A stretch of 14,872 nucleotides of DNA from the NCBI RefSeq assembly GCF_046035435.1, contig NZ_JBFNFH010000028.1; one strand, given 5' to 3'. The DNA is from Helcococcus bovis (GTDB lineage Bacteria > Bacillota > Clostridia > Tissierellales > Peptoniphilaceae). A program made the translations under genes and the position numbers. The notes beneath the pieces were generated by a model. It saw only the letters and a list, made by a program, of their open reading frames with translations. It ran no database searches and was not told where the DNA came from. Positions 5,996-13,981 of this stretch are shown one piece after another (within the stretch, counting starts at the first letter, position 1; the number at the start of each line of letters is the position of its first letter).

Positions 5996-8900
5996 CTATT
6001 TTTTATTAGATTTTCTAAATATTAAGATTGCTGCAAAAAGTAATACTGCTGCTCCCCCTAATATTACGAATAGTAATATACCCGAGTCTCCAGTTATAGG
6101 GTTTGTATTTTGTGAATTATTTTGCATTAATCCTTTAGATCCTTGCTCTTGAGAATTATTTCCTTTAGATCCATTTTGAGTATTCTCATCTTTTTGTTTA
6201 TCATCTGATGAAAATTCTACAACTTTATCCCCTTTAACAAATACGAATGGAGAGAATGAAGCTGACTTGAACATTACTTTTTGCCCATCAACTTTAACAT
6301 CTTTTATTTCTTCAAATCCATTTTCTGTTAAGTGGAACACTCTTAACGCATCTTTATCTGTTAATTTCAATGATTTTAATTCTATCGAAACTTCCATTGG
6401 AGAATTAAATTTAATTACTTTTTCACCAGCTTTATTTACAAAGTGAATTTCTTTGATTTCTGATTCAAATCCACCTTTGTATTCTTCAGATAATACATCG
6501 TATAAATCTTTTGAAACTTCTGCAAGTGTCTTATTGATATTTTCAAATACTAATGTATATTCTTTGTTTTCTGGTAAAACATCTCTTCCTTTATTGCCAT
6601 TTTCCCCTGATTTTGCAACTTCTTTAGTTGCTGGTGTTAATGGCACTAGCGGAATTGAAGGTGTTTTTTTCTTAGATTGTTCACTTAATTTTTCTTCTAA
6701 TTCTTTTATTTTTTTATTTAGATTTTCTTCTGCATCTTTTTTAGATTTTGCAACTTCGGCTTGTTCTGATTTTACTTTTTCTAACTCTTTTTGTATTCTT
6801 TCCGATTCAGCTTTAGCTTCTTTTTCTCTTTCTTCAGCTAATTTTTCTAATTCTACAATTTCTTTTTCTTTTAATTCTTTTTGATTTTGCAATTCTTTAG
6901 ATTTTTCATCTAATTCATTAATTTTTTCATCTTTTTCTTTTAATGATTTTTCCAATTCAGATTGTTGTTTTTCTAGATTTGTTTGAATTTCTTTAAGTGC
7001 CTTCAATGTCAAATCTCTTACCGCATCTTCTTTTTCTTTCAAATCATCTCTTGTAAATTTATCTGATTGCAATAACAAATCTGCTAACTCTGATAAACTG
7101 TCGATTTCTATTTTGATTTCTTCTGAAGATTTATCCTTTAATCTTTTTAATGAATTTAATTCATCTTTTAAAAGTTTAGTCAATGTATCAACATATGATT
7201 CAACCACTTCATTAATTGATTCAAAATCTTTAGCTTCATTAATCGCTTTATCACTAATATCATTTCTCAATCCTAAAGCTTCAAGTCTTTGTTTAGCTTT
7301 ATCTCTAGCTGGTTCATATTTGTCTTTTAGATTTTTAAATGCTCCTCTCATTCTTTGAACACTATTTTCTAAATCTTGATATGTTGTATTAACTTTATTT
7401 TTAATTAAAGTATAGGCTTTTGATGCTTCTTTTACTAAATTACCAAATGATTCTTTTTCATAATCTTTGCCATTATTTTTTATTTTATTATATTTATTAT
7501 ATTCAGCTACAAGATTAATAATTGCTCTTTGTTTTCTAGAACTTTCTTTCAAAATAACATCTAATTCTTTAGTCCAATTATAATCAGTCTTTACAATCTT
7601 ATCATTTCCATATTGTACACCATCTCTATCTATAGCATAGGAGAATATACCACCCTTTTCACCAACGGTTGTTTGCCATGCAGCATATCTTGATGCTTCA
7701 GATCCTTCAACTCCATCAACTATATCTTTCCAATTATGTGTATCTCTTTCTTCATAGAAAGTAAATCCTGGAACAAATTTATTTGAGTTTAGTTTATTTT
7801 CACCTAAATCTTTTGAGATAAATGTTTTCCATGCACTATCTAAAGTTGTCGTATTTCCACCATAAGCTTGGAACATTAAATAATTAATTTTATCATATGT
7901 TGTTTTTAATATTTCATCACTACCTGTTAAGTTTGTATCTACTATAAACAACTTATCAGTTCCACTCTTTGGTCCTATTAACTTGCTTATTTCTTCTATA
8001 ACAGCCTTAGCTTGTTCAAACTTACCTTCTTCACTTCTCCACATTGTATTTTCTAATTCAATATCAATGTCAAGTCCGTCCAAACCATATTTGTCAACTA
8101 GATTTTTAACTAAATATTCAGCTCTAGCTTTATTTCCAGCTTGTGTGTTATCAAATTTATTTCCATCAATATCTTCAACAAGCATCTTAGCCCCAACAGT
8201 TCTTACTACTCTTGTGCCTTGTTCATTTAATTTAGGAACATATTCTTCTGCTAATTTTCTCCAGAATAATGTATATTCTGGTGTTTCATTAGCAAACACA
8301 AATGCTATATCCACTTCTGAAGGAATATCACCAAATTGATTTGGCATAGTTTCTTCTAATGAAGCATATTTATCATGCCATGTTCTGAAATATCCCGCCA
8401 TTATCGGTCCTTCGATAGGATTCATTTTTTTCTTTTCAGGAGCAGTCATAGTCTTATAATACTTCATGTTTTCATCAGCCTTTTTAGCCAATTCTAATAC
8501 TTTTTCAGGATTTTCTTTTCCTTCTTTTTCACTCAATTTTTTTACAAAATGTTCGATATGATCTTTTTTTAGATTTTCAAGTTTTCTAATTTGAGCTTCA
8601 ATATCTTTTAATTTTGTATCTTCTTGTGGTAGAGTTTCTTCTGGTTTATATTCTTCAATACCTTTTATATCACCTTTAAATCCTAAAATCTTAAATTCAT
8701 ATATTCTTGCTACTCGTCCTGATTGTTCCCCAGTTTCAATATTTAATCTTACATATTTACCTGAGGTTAAAACCGCACTAGATGATATCCCTGATTTATT
8801 ATTTTTTACATCTACTACCTTTTCCCAATCTTCTCCATTTTCACTAACTTCAATTGTATAATTTCTAGTATTGAATGCGACATCTTCTCCACCTTCTGAC

Positions 8901-11368
8901 GCATTATATAATTCAAATCCTGTAATTGTAACTTTTTCAGGAAGCGTAAGTTTTAACCAAGGATGATCATGTCCATTATCACACCATTTTGTCATTATAT
9001 TATCATCAAAAGCCAAATCTCCCGCTTCTGATAAATTACATTCTCCAGAAACCTCTACTTTTTTATTTTCCATTAATGCAACATTTTCAATTTTATATTC
9101 ATCTTTATATACGACTACAAAATTTTCTTTTTTTACTACATTTTCACCAGCTTTATTTTTCGCCGTTAATTGAACCGTGTATTTTCCTGACTTTTCAAAT
9201 GTTGTTGTAAATTCTTTATCTGTTGATTTTTCTTGTTTTGCTCCTGGAATGTACCATTCTACAGAAGATGTTGATAGTGAAGATTTGCTTGTAAATTTAA
9301 CTTCTTCTCCTACTTTTACAAATGATTTATCTGATATAAAATCTGATGTAGGTTTTTCTAAATTCCCAAAATCAAATTCTAACATCTTAGATCCATCTAC
9401 TATTTCTTTATTATTAGAATCTACTGGTATCGCAACAAATTTTACAACACTTTTATCTCCTTCTGGTCTATAAACATTATCTACAAAAAGAGTATTATTA
9501 TTTGTTGTACCAACAAGTATTTTTTCTCCAGTTTGTGATTCAATATATACATTTGTTTTCTGACCGTTTTCATCACTTGATTCAATGTTAAAATTTATCT
9601 TAGCGATAAATCCTGATCTAACTTCTTTTTGTTGTACATCAAACTTTGTTATAGAAATATTTTCTTTAGTTTCACCAATACTAATTTTTCCTATATTAAT
9701 TTTTTCAACACTTGGATCTGTTGTTGTAACTTTTACCCCAATTTTTTTGATTTGCTTATCGTTATATTTTGATAAATCATATTCAACTGTATCCCATTCA
9801 TCTTTATTTTCTTTACCTTCAACTACAATCTTATTTCCATTTTCTTCAACAAATACTAAGTCAACTTTAGCATTTCCTTTTTTTACAATTGAAGCTTTCA
9901 TATTTTCTCCAATTGTAATCTTTGATCCAAATAGCAGATTTTCCGTTGTTCCATCTTTTTCAAATGTACCAGAAAGTTTTAATGACGATCCACCATAGTA
10001 AACTGTTTCTAAATCAAAACTTGGCACTAAATTATTTCCACCATAATTTTCATATAACCATCTAAATGTTGGCATAATATCTTGTGTTGAGCGATTTATA
10101 AACTCACCTTTTTTTGCTAGTTTTCCATCTATATAGAAATTATCACCCGCTCCTTGGTTAAAGCTTGATGTAAAAGGAAGTGAAGTTATTGGAGTTTTTT
10201 CTTTATAATAATTTGATACTCCAGACCATCCATTTCCAGTATTTTCTCCTAGTTTACCAGTTCTGTTAATCCACAATAATTGTTCATCTTTCCATGTACT
10301 TTCCCAGAAATCCATTCCTTCTTTACCAGAATTTATTCTCATTGCTGCATCTGGAACATATAATCCTAAAGATGTAGATCCTTTACTGTTACCTTCTTGC
10401 ATGTATTTAACAATATCACTATATGCATCACGTATATTCATATTAAAGTTTTCTTCACCTTGAACATTTACTCCATAAAAAATATTCGATGGATCAAACC
10501 CTATTTTTTTAGCTTGATCATACGAACTATCTAAATATGAAGATTGCCATCTAAAGTCTACAAAAAATTCATCTGAAATATCTTTACCATCTTTTCTTAA
10601 AAATTGCTCATTGAATTCATTAAGTTGACCTTGCCACGAAACGTACCCTCTTTGTATCATAGAATCATACCAGACCAATGTTTTATCTGTTTTTTCATTA
10701 TATATTTTCATAAAGTCTTGTAGTTGATTTGGAGTATCCCATGTTCCTGATGTTTCAGCGTTTATAAACCATCCATCAAATCCTAATGTATCAGCCATTT
10801 TAATTAATTTATCAACTAAAATATAGTTACCTTCTTTATCTTTTTGTAAAAATTCATCTATCCATTCGAATTTTCCACCATATGCTTCAGGCGGGAAGAA
10901 TATTGTACCTATAACTTTAACACCATTTCTATGTGCAGCATCTGTAAAATCTGCTGATGGAGGCACTATTATCCCTTCTCCGGATGATCCTCCCCAATAT
11001 ACTGCCGTATCTATATATTGCCAGTGTGTAAAAGCATAGCTGTATCTGTAATCATTTCCTCCTTGAGCTGGTGATCCTGATGTGTTCTTATTAGCTATCA
11101 TTAATGCCATAACTTTACCATCGCTATTTTTTGCATCAGTACCTTCCCCTTCTAATATAGCTCTTTTTGCCAATGGCACAGTAGAAATATTATTCTTTTG
11201 ATCTGGATATTTTTCTAAACTCCAATCTACTATATCATTTGGAAAATAATGTCCAGCTGTTGGTCTTTCAAATTCTTTCGCTTTAACCACATTACCAGCC
11301 ATAAGCATTATTACCCCAATAATTAAACAAAATATTCTTAAATTTGTTCTTATTCTTGTCTTATGCAT
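5996..11368 (-). CDS. Cell-wall-anchored dual endo-beta-N-acetylglucosaminidase, GH85-GH18 fusion
   Basis: Predicted surface enzyme of 1790 aa with two N-glycan-cutting domains. Order: signal peptide (1-30); GH85 barrel (about 40-370) with FINAET, whose N203 and E205 are the GH85 Asn/Glu pair; beta-rich parts (to about 670); PKD-like domain (about 676-755); F5/8C or CBM32-like domain (about 757-897); GH18 barrel (about 986-1270) with DGLDIDIE (D1102, E1104), FQAYGG (Q1167, Y1169) and FSYAIDRDGV; helical FIVAR-like part; coiled coil (about 1440-1570); shared module (1604-1716); NPITG (1756-1760), membrane helix and positive tail. YFRTWHDK and GTRVVRT make the GH18 part EndoS-like. The ATG at 11380 is rejected because GGAGGGG lies between it and the ATG at 11368. 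Substrates are inferred from EndoD and EndoS relatives. Confidence 0.9.
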   Translation of the reverse strand: MHKTRIRTNLRIFCLIIGVIMLMAGNVVKAKEFERPTAGHYFPNDIVDWSLEKYPDQKNNISTVPLAKRAILEGEGTDAKNSDGKVMALMIANKNTSGSPAQGGNDYRYSYAFTHWQYIDTAVYWGGSSGEGIIVPPSADFTDAAHRNGVKVIGTIFFPPEAYGGKFEWIDEFLQKDKEGNYILVDKLIKMADTLGFDGWFINAETSGTWDTPNQLQDFMKIYNEKTDKTLVWYDSMIQRGYVSWQGQLNEFNEQFLRKDGKDISDEFFVDFRWQSSYLDSSYDQAKKIGFDPSNIFYGVNVQGEENFNMNIRDAYSDIVKYMQEGNSKGSTSLGLYVPDAAMRINSGKEGMDFWESTWKDEQLLWINRTGKLGENTGNGWSGVSNYYKEKTPITSLPFTSSFNQGAGDNFYIDGKLAKKGEFINRSTQDIMPTFRWLYENYGGNNLVPSFDLETVYYGGSSLKLSGTFEKDGTTENLLFGSKITIGENMKASIVKKGNAKVDLVFVEENGNKIVVEGKENKDEWDTVEYDLSKYNDKQIKKIGVKVTTTDPSVEKINIGKISIGETKENISITKFDVQQKEVRSGFIAKINFNIESSDENGQKTNVYIESQTGEKILVGTTNNNTLFVDNVYRPEGDKSVVKFVAIPVDSNNKEIVDGSKMLEFDFGNLEKPTSDFISDKSFVKVGEEVKFTSKSSLSTSSVEWYIPGAKQEKSTDKEFTTTFEKSGKYTVQLTAKNKAGENVVKKENFVVVYKDEYKIENVALMENKKVEVSGECNLSEAGDLAFDDNIMTKWCDNGHDHPWLKLTLPEKVTITGFELYNASEGGEDVAFNTRNYTIEVSENGEDWEKVVDVKNNKSGISSSAVLTSGKYVRLNIETGEQSGRVARIYEFKILGFKGDIKGIEEYKPEETLPQEDTKLKDIEAQIRKLENLKKDHIEHFVKKLSEKEGKENPEKVLELAKKADENMKYYKTMTAPEKKKMNPIEGPIMAGYFRTWHDKYASLEETMPNQFGDIPSEVDIAFVFANETPEYTLFWRKLAEEYVPKLNEQGTRVVRTVGAKMLVEDIDGNKFDNTQAGNKARAEYLVKNLVDKYGLDGLDIDIELENTMWRSEEGKFEQAKAVIEEISKLIGPKSGTDKLFIVDTNLTGSDEILKTTYDKINYLMFQAYGGNTTTLDSAWKTFISKDLGENKLNSNKFVPGFTFYEERDTHNWKDIVDGVEGSEASRYAAWQTTVGEKGGIFSYAIDRDGVQYGNDKIVKTDYNWTKELDVILKESSRKQRAIINLVAEYNKYNKIKNNGKDYEKESFGNLVKEASKAYTLIKNKVNTTYQDLENSVQRMRGAFKNLKDKYEPARDKAKQRLEALGLRNDISDKAINEAKDFESINEVVESYVDTLTKLLKDELNSLKRLKDKSSEEIKIEIDSLSELADLLLQSDKFTRDDLKEKEDAVRDLTLKALKEIQTNLEKQQSELEKSLKEKDEKINELDEKSKELQNQKELKEKEIVELEKLAEEREKEAKAESERIQKELEKVKSEQAEVAKSKKDAEENLNKKIKELEEKLSEQSKKKTPSIPLVPLTPATKEVAKSGENGNKGRDVLPENKEYTLVFENINKTLAEVSKDLYDVLSEEYKGGFESEIKEIHFVNKAGEKVIKFNSPMEVSIELKSLKLTDKDALRVFHLTENGFEEIKDVKVDGQKVMFKSASFSPFVFVKGDKVVEFSSDDKQKDENTQNGSKGNNSQEQGSKGLMQNNSQNTNPITGDSGILLFVILGGAAVLLFAAILIFRKSNKK
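6221..6559 (-). repeat. Shared C-terminal module, copy 2
   Basis: It encodes residues 1604-1716 of the GH85-GH18 protein and is the gapless counterpart of 1440-1778 (about 80% identical residues). The flanking coiled coils and the Ser/Asn/Gln-rich linkers before the sorting signals are much less alike, so similarity peaks inside this module. Confidence 0.85.
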
Positions 11369-11371
11369 TTT

Positions 11372-11378
11372 CCCCTCC
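11372..11378 (-). promoter_or_regulatory. Ribosome binding site that sets the GH85-GH18 start at 11368
   Basis: GGAGGGG on the minus strand followed by AAA then ATG. The upstream in-frame ATG at 11380 would overlap this site and has no SD of its own. The protein from 11368 begins with a normal signal peptide (MHKTRIR, then a hydrophobic core). Confidence 0.85.
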
Positions 11379-11389
11379 ATACACTTTTA

Positions 11390-11403
11390 TGATATCGTTA
11401 TCA
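11390..11403. promoter_or_regulatory. cre-like operator over the transcription start of the GH85-GH18 gene
   Basis: TGATATCGTTATCA fits the CcpA consensus TGWAANCGNTNWCA with one mismatch (T for A at position 4) and is nearly palindromic. It begins about 6 bp downstream of the -10, over the expected transcription start, a classic position for catabolite repression. Confidence 0.5.
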
Positions 11404-11409
11404 AATATG

Positions 11410-11438
11410 ATTATAGCACTTAGAATTTATTAATTCAA
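11410..11438 (-). promoter_or_regulatory. Sigma-A promoter of the GH85-GH18 gene
   Basis: On the minus strand TTGAAT (11433-11438), a 17-bp spacer and a perfect TATAAT (11410-11415) with the extended -10 TG one base upstream. The predicted start of transcription is near 11403, giving a leader of about 35 nt. Confidence 0.7.
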
Positions 11439-11566
11439 TCAAATTATCTTTTAATTTTTTAATATTATTACAATTTAATAATATTTTTTATATGAATCGC
11501 ATTTTCATCGATTATGCAACCGTTTTTATGTTATAAATAATTATCATTACTCATTGCATTCCCAGC

Positions 11567-11582
11567 TTTATTGAACAATAAA
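11567..11582. promoter_or_regulatory. Palindrome TTTATTG-AA-CAATAAA
   Basis: A perfect 7-bp inverted repeat with an AA centre. A 2-nt gap is too short for a good hairpin, so a protein-binding site is likelier. Its centre is 31 bp from that of the next palindrome. Confidence 0.4.
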
Positions 11583-11593
11583 CTTTTGCTGCG

Positions 11594-11617
11594 GCTAAAT
11601 TTAGAACTAAATTTAGC
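11594..11617. promoter_or_regulatory. 24-bp palindrome made of two copies of CTAAATTTAG
   Basis: Perfect 11-bp arms (GCTAAATTTAG at 11594-11604, complement at 11607-11617) around AA. Each arm holds CTAAATTTAG, itself a 10-bp palindrome, so the site is also a direct repeat with a 12-bp period. It lies about 77 bp upstream of the -35 of the plus-strand operon and looks like an operator for an unidentified regulator. Confidence 0.5.
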
Positions 11618-11693
11618 AATTCATCCCTACTTTTCTAAAATTTGTATTTTGATTAGGAAACTAATAAAAAATGCAGAACAAAATCATATTTTC

Positions 11694-11722
11694 TTGAAAT
11701 ACACTAAATTTGATTATATAAT
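11694..11722 (+). promoter_or_regulatory. Sigma-A promoter of the PTS-like/D-LDH operon
   Basis: TTGAAA (11694-11699), a 17-bp spacer and TATAAT (11717-11722). The expected transcript start is about 11729, shortly before AAGGAGG at 11741-11747 and the ATG at 11753. Confidence 0.75.
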
Positions 11723-11752
11723 GTTCTTTTAGATTATCCAAAGGAGGAAATT

Positions 11753-12808
11753 ATGGAAAACAAAATCGAACTTAAAGGTTTTCTAATGAAAATCTTAAAT
11801 GGTACAGCAATGGGTATCGTTGTTGGACTTATCCCAAATGCTATTTTAGGAGAAATTTTTAAAGCTTTAGCTCCATCTCATCCAATTTTTAAGATGATAC
11901 ATACAATTTTATTAATTTCTCAAGCAGCTACACCTACATTAGTTGGGGTGTTTATAGCATTTCAATTTAAAATGAATCCAATCGAAACAGCATTATTAGG
12001 TATGTCTACAATGATTGGTTCAGGTATTATAAATGTTAAAGAAGGTACATTAGTAGCAGTAGGTATTGGTGATCTTATCAATACAATGGTTACAGCTTCA
12101 ATAGCAGTTTATGTAATGAGCTTAATCAGAGGTAAATTAGGAAGTTTAACAATGATTATCGCTCCATTAATTGTAGTTTTAGTAGCAGGTACAATAGGAA
12201 CTCTATTATTACCTTATGTAAAACAAATAACAACAGGTATTGGTGCAATTATCAAAAACTTTACTGAATTGCAACCATTATTAATGAGTATTTTACTTTC
12301 CATATCATTTGCAATAATTATCGTTTCACCAATTTCAACAGTTGCTATTGCTTACGCTGTTGGTTTACAAGGATTAGCTTCCGGTGCTGCAAACATGGGT
12401 ATCGCATCTGCTGCAATGACATTAATCGTTGGTGCAATGTATGTAAATAAAGTTGGTATACCATTCTCAGTATTTTTAGGATCAATGAAAATGTACATGC
12501 CTAACTGGTTGAAACACCCTATCATGAATATTCCACTAATCTTAAATGCTATTGTTGCCGGTATCGTAACATATGTATTTAACATTCAAGGAACAATAGC
12601 TTCTGCTGGTTTTGGTTTTTCAGGACTTGTAGGACCAATCAACGCATATTCACTAATGCAAGCTGGATCAGCAGCAGTTAACGCATTAATAATTTTTGTA
12701 TCTTATTTTGTAATTACATTTGTTTCAGCATATGTAATAGAAATCATTTGTACAAAGGTATTAAAATTATACAGCAGAGACATATTCATTTACGAAGCAA
12801 ATAAATAG
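11753..12808 (+). CDS. PTS EIIC-like membrane transporter (PTS_EIIC_2 type)
   Basis: A 351-aa polytopic membrane protein with about eight to ten hydrophobic segments rich in Gly, Ala and Ile. It lacks the IIA and IIB domains found in multidomain sugar PTS proteins. The overall pattern (MKILNGTAMGIVVGLIPNAILG near the N-terminus broken by polar turns, then TALLGMSTMIGSG and GFSGLVGPINAY) fits the PTS_EIIC_2 family, which is annotated as putative sugar-specific IIC and has poorly defined substrates. No IIA or IIB gene is in the window. The start follows a strong AAGGAGG. The stop overlaps the RBS of the D-LDH gene 9 bp downstream, so the two are translated from one transcript. The substrate is unknown; pairing with a D-2-hydroxyacid dehydrogenase could mean transport of lactate or a related acid, but this is inference. 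Confidence 0.75.
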   Translation: MENKIELKGFLMKILNGTAMGIVVGLIPNAILGEIFKALAPSHPIFKMIHTILLISQAATPTLVGVFIAFQFKMNPIETALLGMSTMIGSGIINVKEGTLVAVGIGDLINTMVTASIAVYVMSLIRGKLGSLTMIIAPLIVVLVAGTIGTLLLPYVKQITTGIGAIIKNFTELQPLLMSILLSISFAIIIVSPISTVAIAYAVGLQGLASGAANMGIASAAMTLIVGAMYVNKVGIPFSVFLGSMKMYMPNWLKHPIMNIPLILNAIVAGIVTYVFNIQGTIASAGFGFSGLVGPINAYSLMQAGSAAVNALIIFVSYFVITFVSAYVIEIICTKVLKLYSRDIFIYEANK

Positions 12809-12817
12809 GAGGAATGT

Positions 12818-13819
12818 ATGAATTTAGTATTTTTTAACTTAAAAGATGTAGAAAAAAAAGCAGTTGAAGAATGGAAAGCTCAAAATCCAGAAATTAATTT
12901 GGAAGTTACTGAAAAAGACTTATCTTTAGAAACAAAAGACATGCTAATCGGAAAAGATGCAATTTTAATTTCTCAAATTAAAGCAATTGATGATGAAGTT
13001 TACAAATTTGCTAAAGAACAAGGTGTTAAAGTTCTTTCAACTAGATCTGCTGGTGTTGATATGTACAACAAAGCATTGTTGAAAGAATTAGGAATCAAAT
13101 TAACAAACGTTCCTTCTTATTCTCCAAATGCAATCGCAGAACACACTGTTTGTGCCGCTTTACAAATTTCAAGAAATACAGCAAAAATCAGAAGAAATGT
13201 TGAAAAATTCAATTTTACATGGGCTTCAGATTTAATTTGTAGAGAAATAAGAACATTAACAGTTGGTATCATCGGTACAGGAAGAATCGGTACTCAAGCT
13301 GCTAGATTATTCAAAGGTTTAGGTGCAAAAGTTATCGGTTATGACCTATATCCAAATGATGCAGCAAAAGAAATTTTAACTTATGTTGATTCAATCGAAG
13401 AATTAGCTTCTCAATCAGACATTTTAAGCTTGCACTTACCTGGACTACCAGAATATACTCATGTAATCAATGATGAATTAATCGCAAAAATGCCAGATCG
13501 AGCAATTATCTTAAATGCAGGTAGAGGAAATCTTGTTGATACTAAAGCTGTATTAAGAGCTTTAGATAGCGGAAAGCTTTTAGGTGCTGGATTAGATGTT
13601 TATGAAAATGAATCAAAATTCATCACAAAAGATTTTTCAAAAGAAGGCGATATTGATGATGAAGTACTAAAAGAATTAATCAAGAGAGATGATGTAATAT
13701 TCACACCTCACACAGCTTACTTCTCAGAAACCGCAGTTGAAAACTTAGTACAAAGTGCATTAAATTCTGCAAAGAATGTTGTAGAATCAGGAAATGATGC
13801 TTGTTTAGTTGAATATTAA
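12818..13819 (+). CDS. ldhD: D-lactate dehydrogenase / D-2-hydroxyacid dehydrogenase
   Basis: A 333-aa cytoplasmic NAD-dependent enzyme of the D-isomer 2-hydroxyacid dehydrogenase family, interconverting pyruvate and D-lactate if it is a true D-LDH. The substrate-side signature STRSAGVDMYN and NVPSYSPNAIAEHTV is typical of D-LDH. The Rossmann motif GIIGTGRIG (150-158) with D176 at the end of the second strand predicts NAD rather than NADP. The catalytic set is present: R236 in NAGRG, E265 in DVYENE and H298 in TPHTAYFSE. Length equals that of lactobacillar D-LDHs. It is second in an operon with the EIIC-like gene, with its AGGAGG overlapping the upstream stop. Hydroxyisocaproate-type dehydrogenases share these motifs, so the exact substrate is less certain than the family. 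Confidence 0.85.
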   Translation: MNLVFFNLKDVEKKAVEEWKAQNPEINLEVTEKDLSLETKDMLIGKDAILISQIKAIDDEVYKFAKEQGVKVLSTRSAGVDMYNKALLKELGIKLTNVPSYSPNAIAEHTVCAALQISRNTAKIRRNVEKFNFTWASDLICREIRTLTVGIIGTGRIGTQAARLFKGLGAKVIGYDLYPNDAAKEILTYVDSIEELASQSDILSLHLPGLPEYTHVINDELIAKMPDRAIILNAGRGNLVDTKAVLRALDSGKLLGAGLDVYENESKFITKDFSKEGDIDDEVLKELIKRDDVIFTPHTAYFSETAVENLVQSALNSAKNVVESGNDACLVEY

Positions 13820-13880
13820 TATTTTTAGAAATTTAGAATTATACCATTAATTTGGTTATATGCTAAATTTTCATAATTAA

Positions 13881-13967
13881 ATAAAAAATTATAATTCCAT
13901 CCTTTTGTGTGGTCTATAAATTGAGCTAAATCAATTTATTAAAATTTGCACATAGGTTGGAATTTTT
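13881..13967. terminator. Bidirectional nested terminator between convergent genes
   Basis: The outer arms AATTCCATCC (13893-13902) and GGTTGGAATT (13955-13964) pair at 9 of 10 positions. An inner perfect 9-bp stem lies at 13916-13924 and 13931-13939 with a 6-nt loop, and GTGTG/CACAT can pair between the two stems. T5 follows on the plus strand (13963-13967) and T6 on the minus strand (complement of 13884-13889). It separates the convergent D-LDH and nuclease-like genes. Confidence 0.6.
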
Positions 13968-13981
13968 AATTAGATAAATTT

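Larger units (their letters stand above)
11381..11752. other. Divergent control region between the glycosidase and PTS/D-LDH genes
   Basis: No coding frame was seen in this 372-bp stretch. It holds the minus promoter and cre-like site, an AT-only perfect hairpin (10-bp arms at 11461-11470 and 11476-11485, then T-rich), two palindromes (11567-11582 and 11594-11617), and the plus promoter at 11694-11722. TGCAACCGTTTTTA at 11515-11528 is a weaker cre-like match with two mismatches. Confidence 0.7.

Noticed and set aside
7983..9998. Several plus-strand open frames opposite the GH85-GH18 gene
   Set aside because: All lie antisense to a gene with clear domains, lack RBSs and have Ser/Phe/Leu-rich shadow composition.
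11369..11380. Upstream ATG at 11380 as start of the GH85-GH18 protein
   Set aside because: The Shine-Dalgarno GGAGGGG lies between this ATG and the one at 11368, so the latter is the real start; the extra four residues are untranslated leader.
11461..11490. AT-only hairpin followed by T-run as a terminator
   Set aside because: The arms contain no G or C pairs, so stability is low, and it lies upstream of both divergent promoters where no transcript needs to end.
12352..12585. Minus-strand 77-aa open frame inside the EIIC-like gene
   Set aside because: Antisense shadow of a well-supported membrane protein gene, with no RBS.
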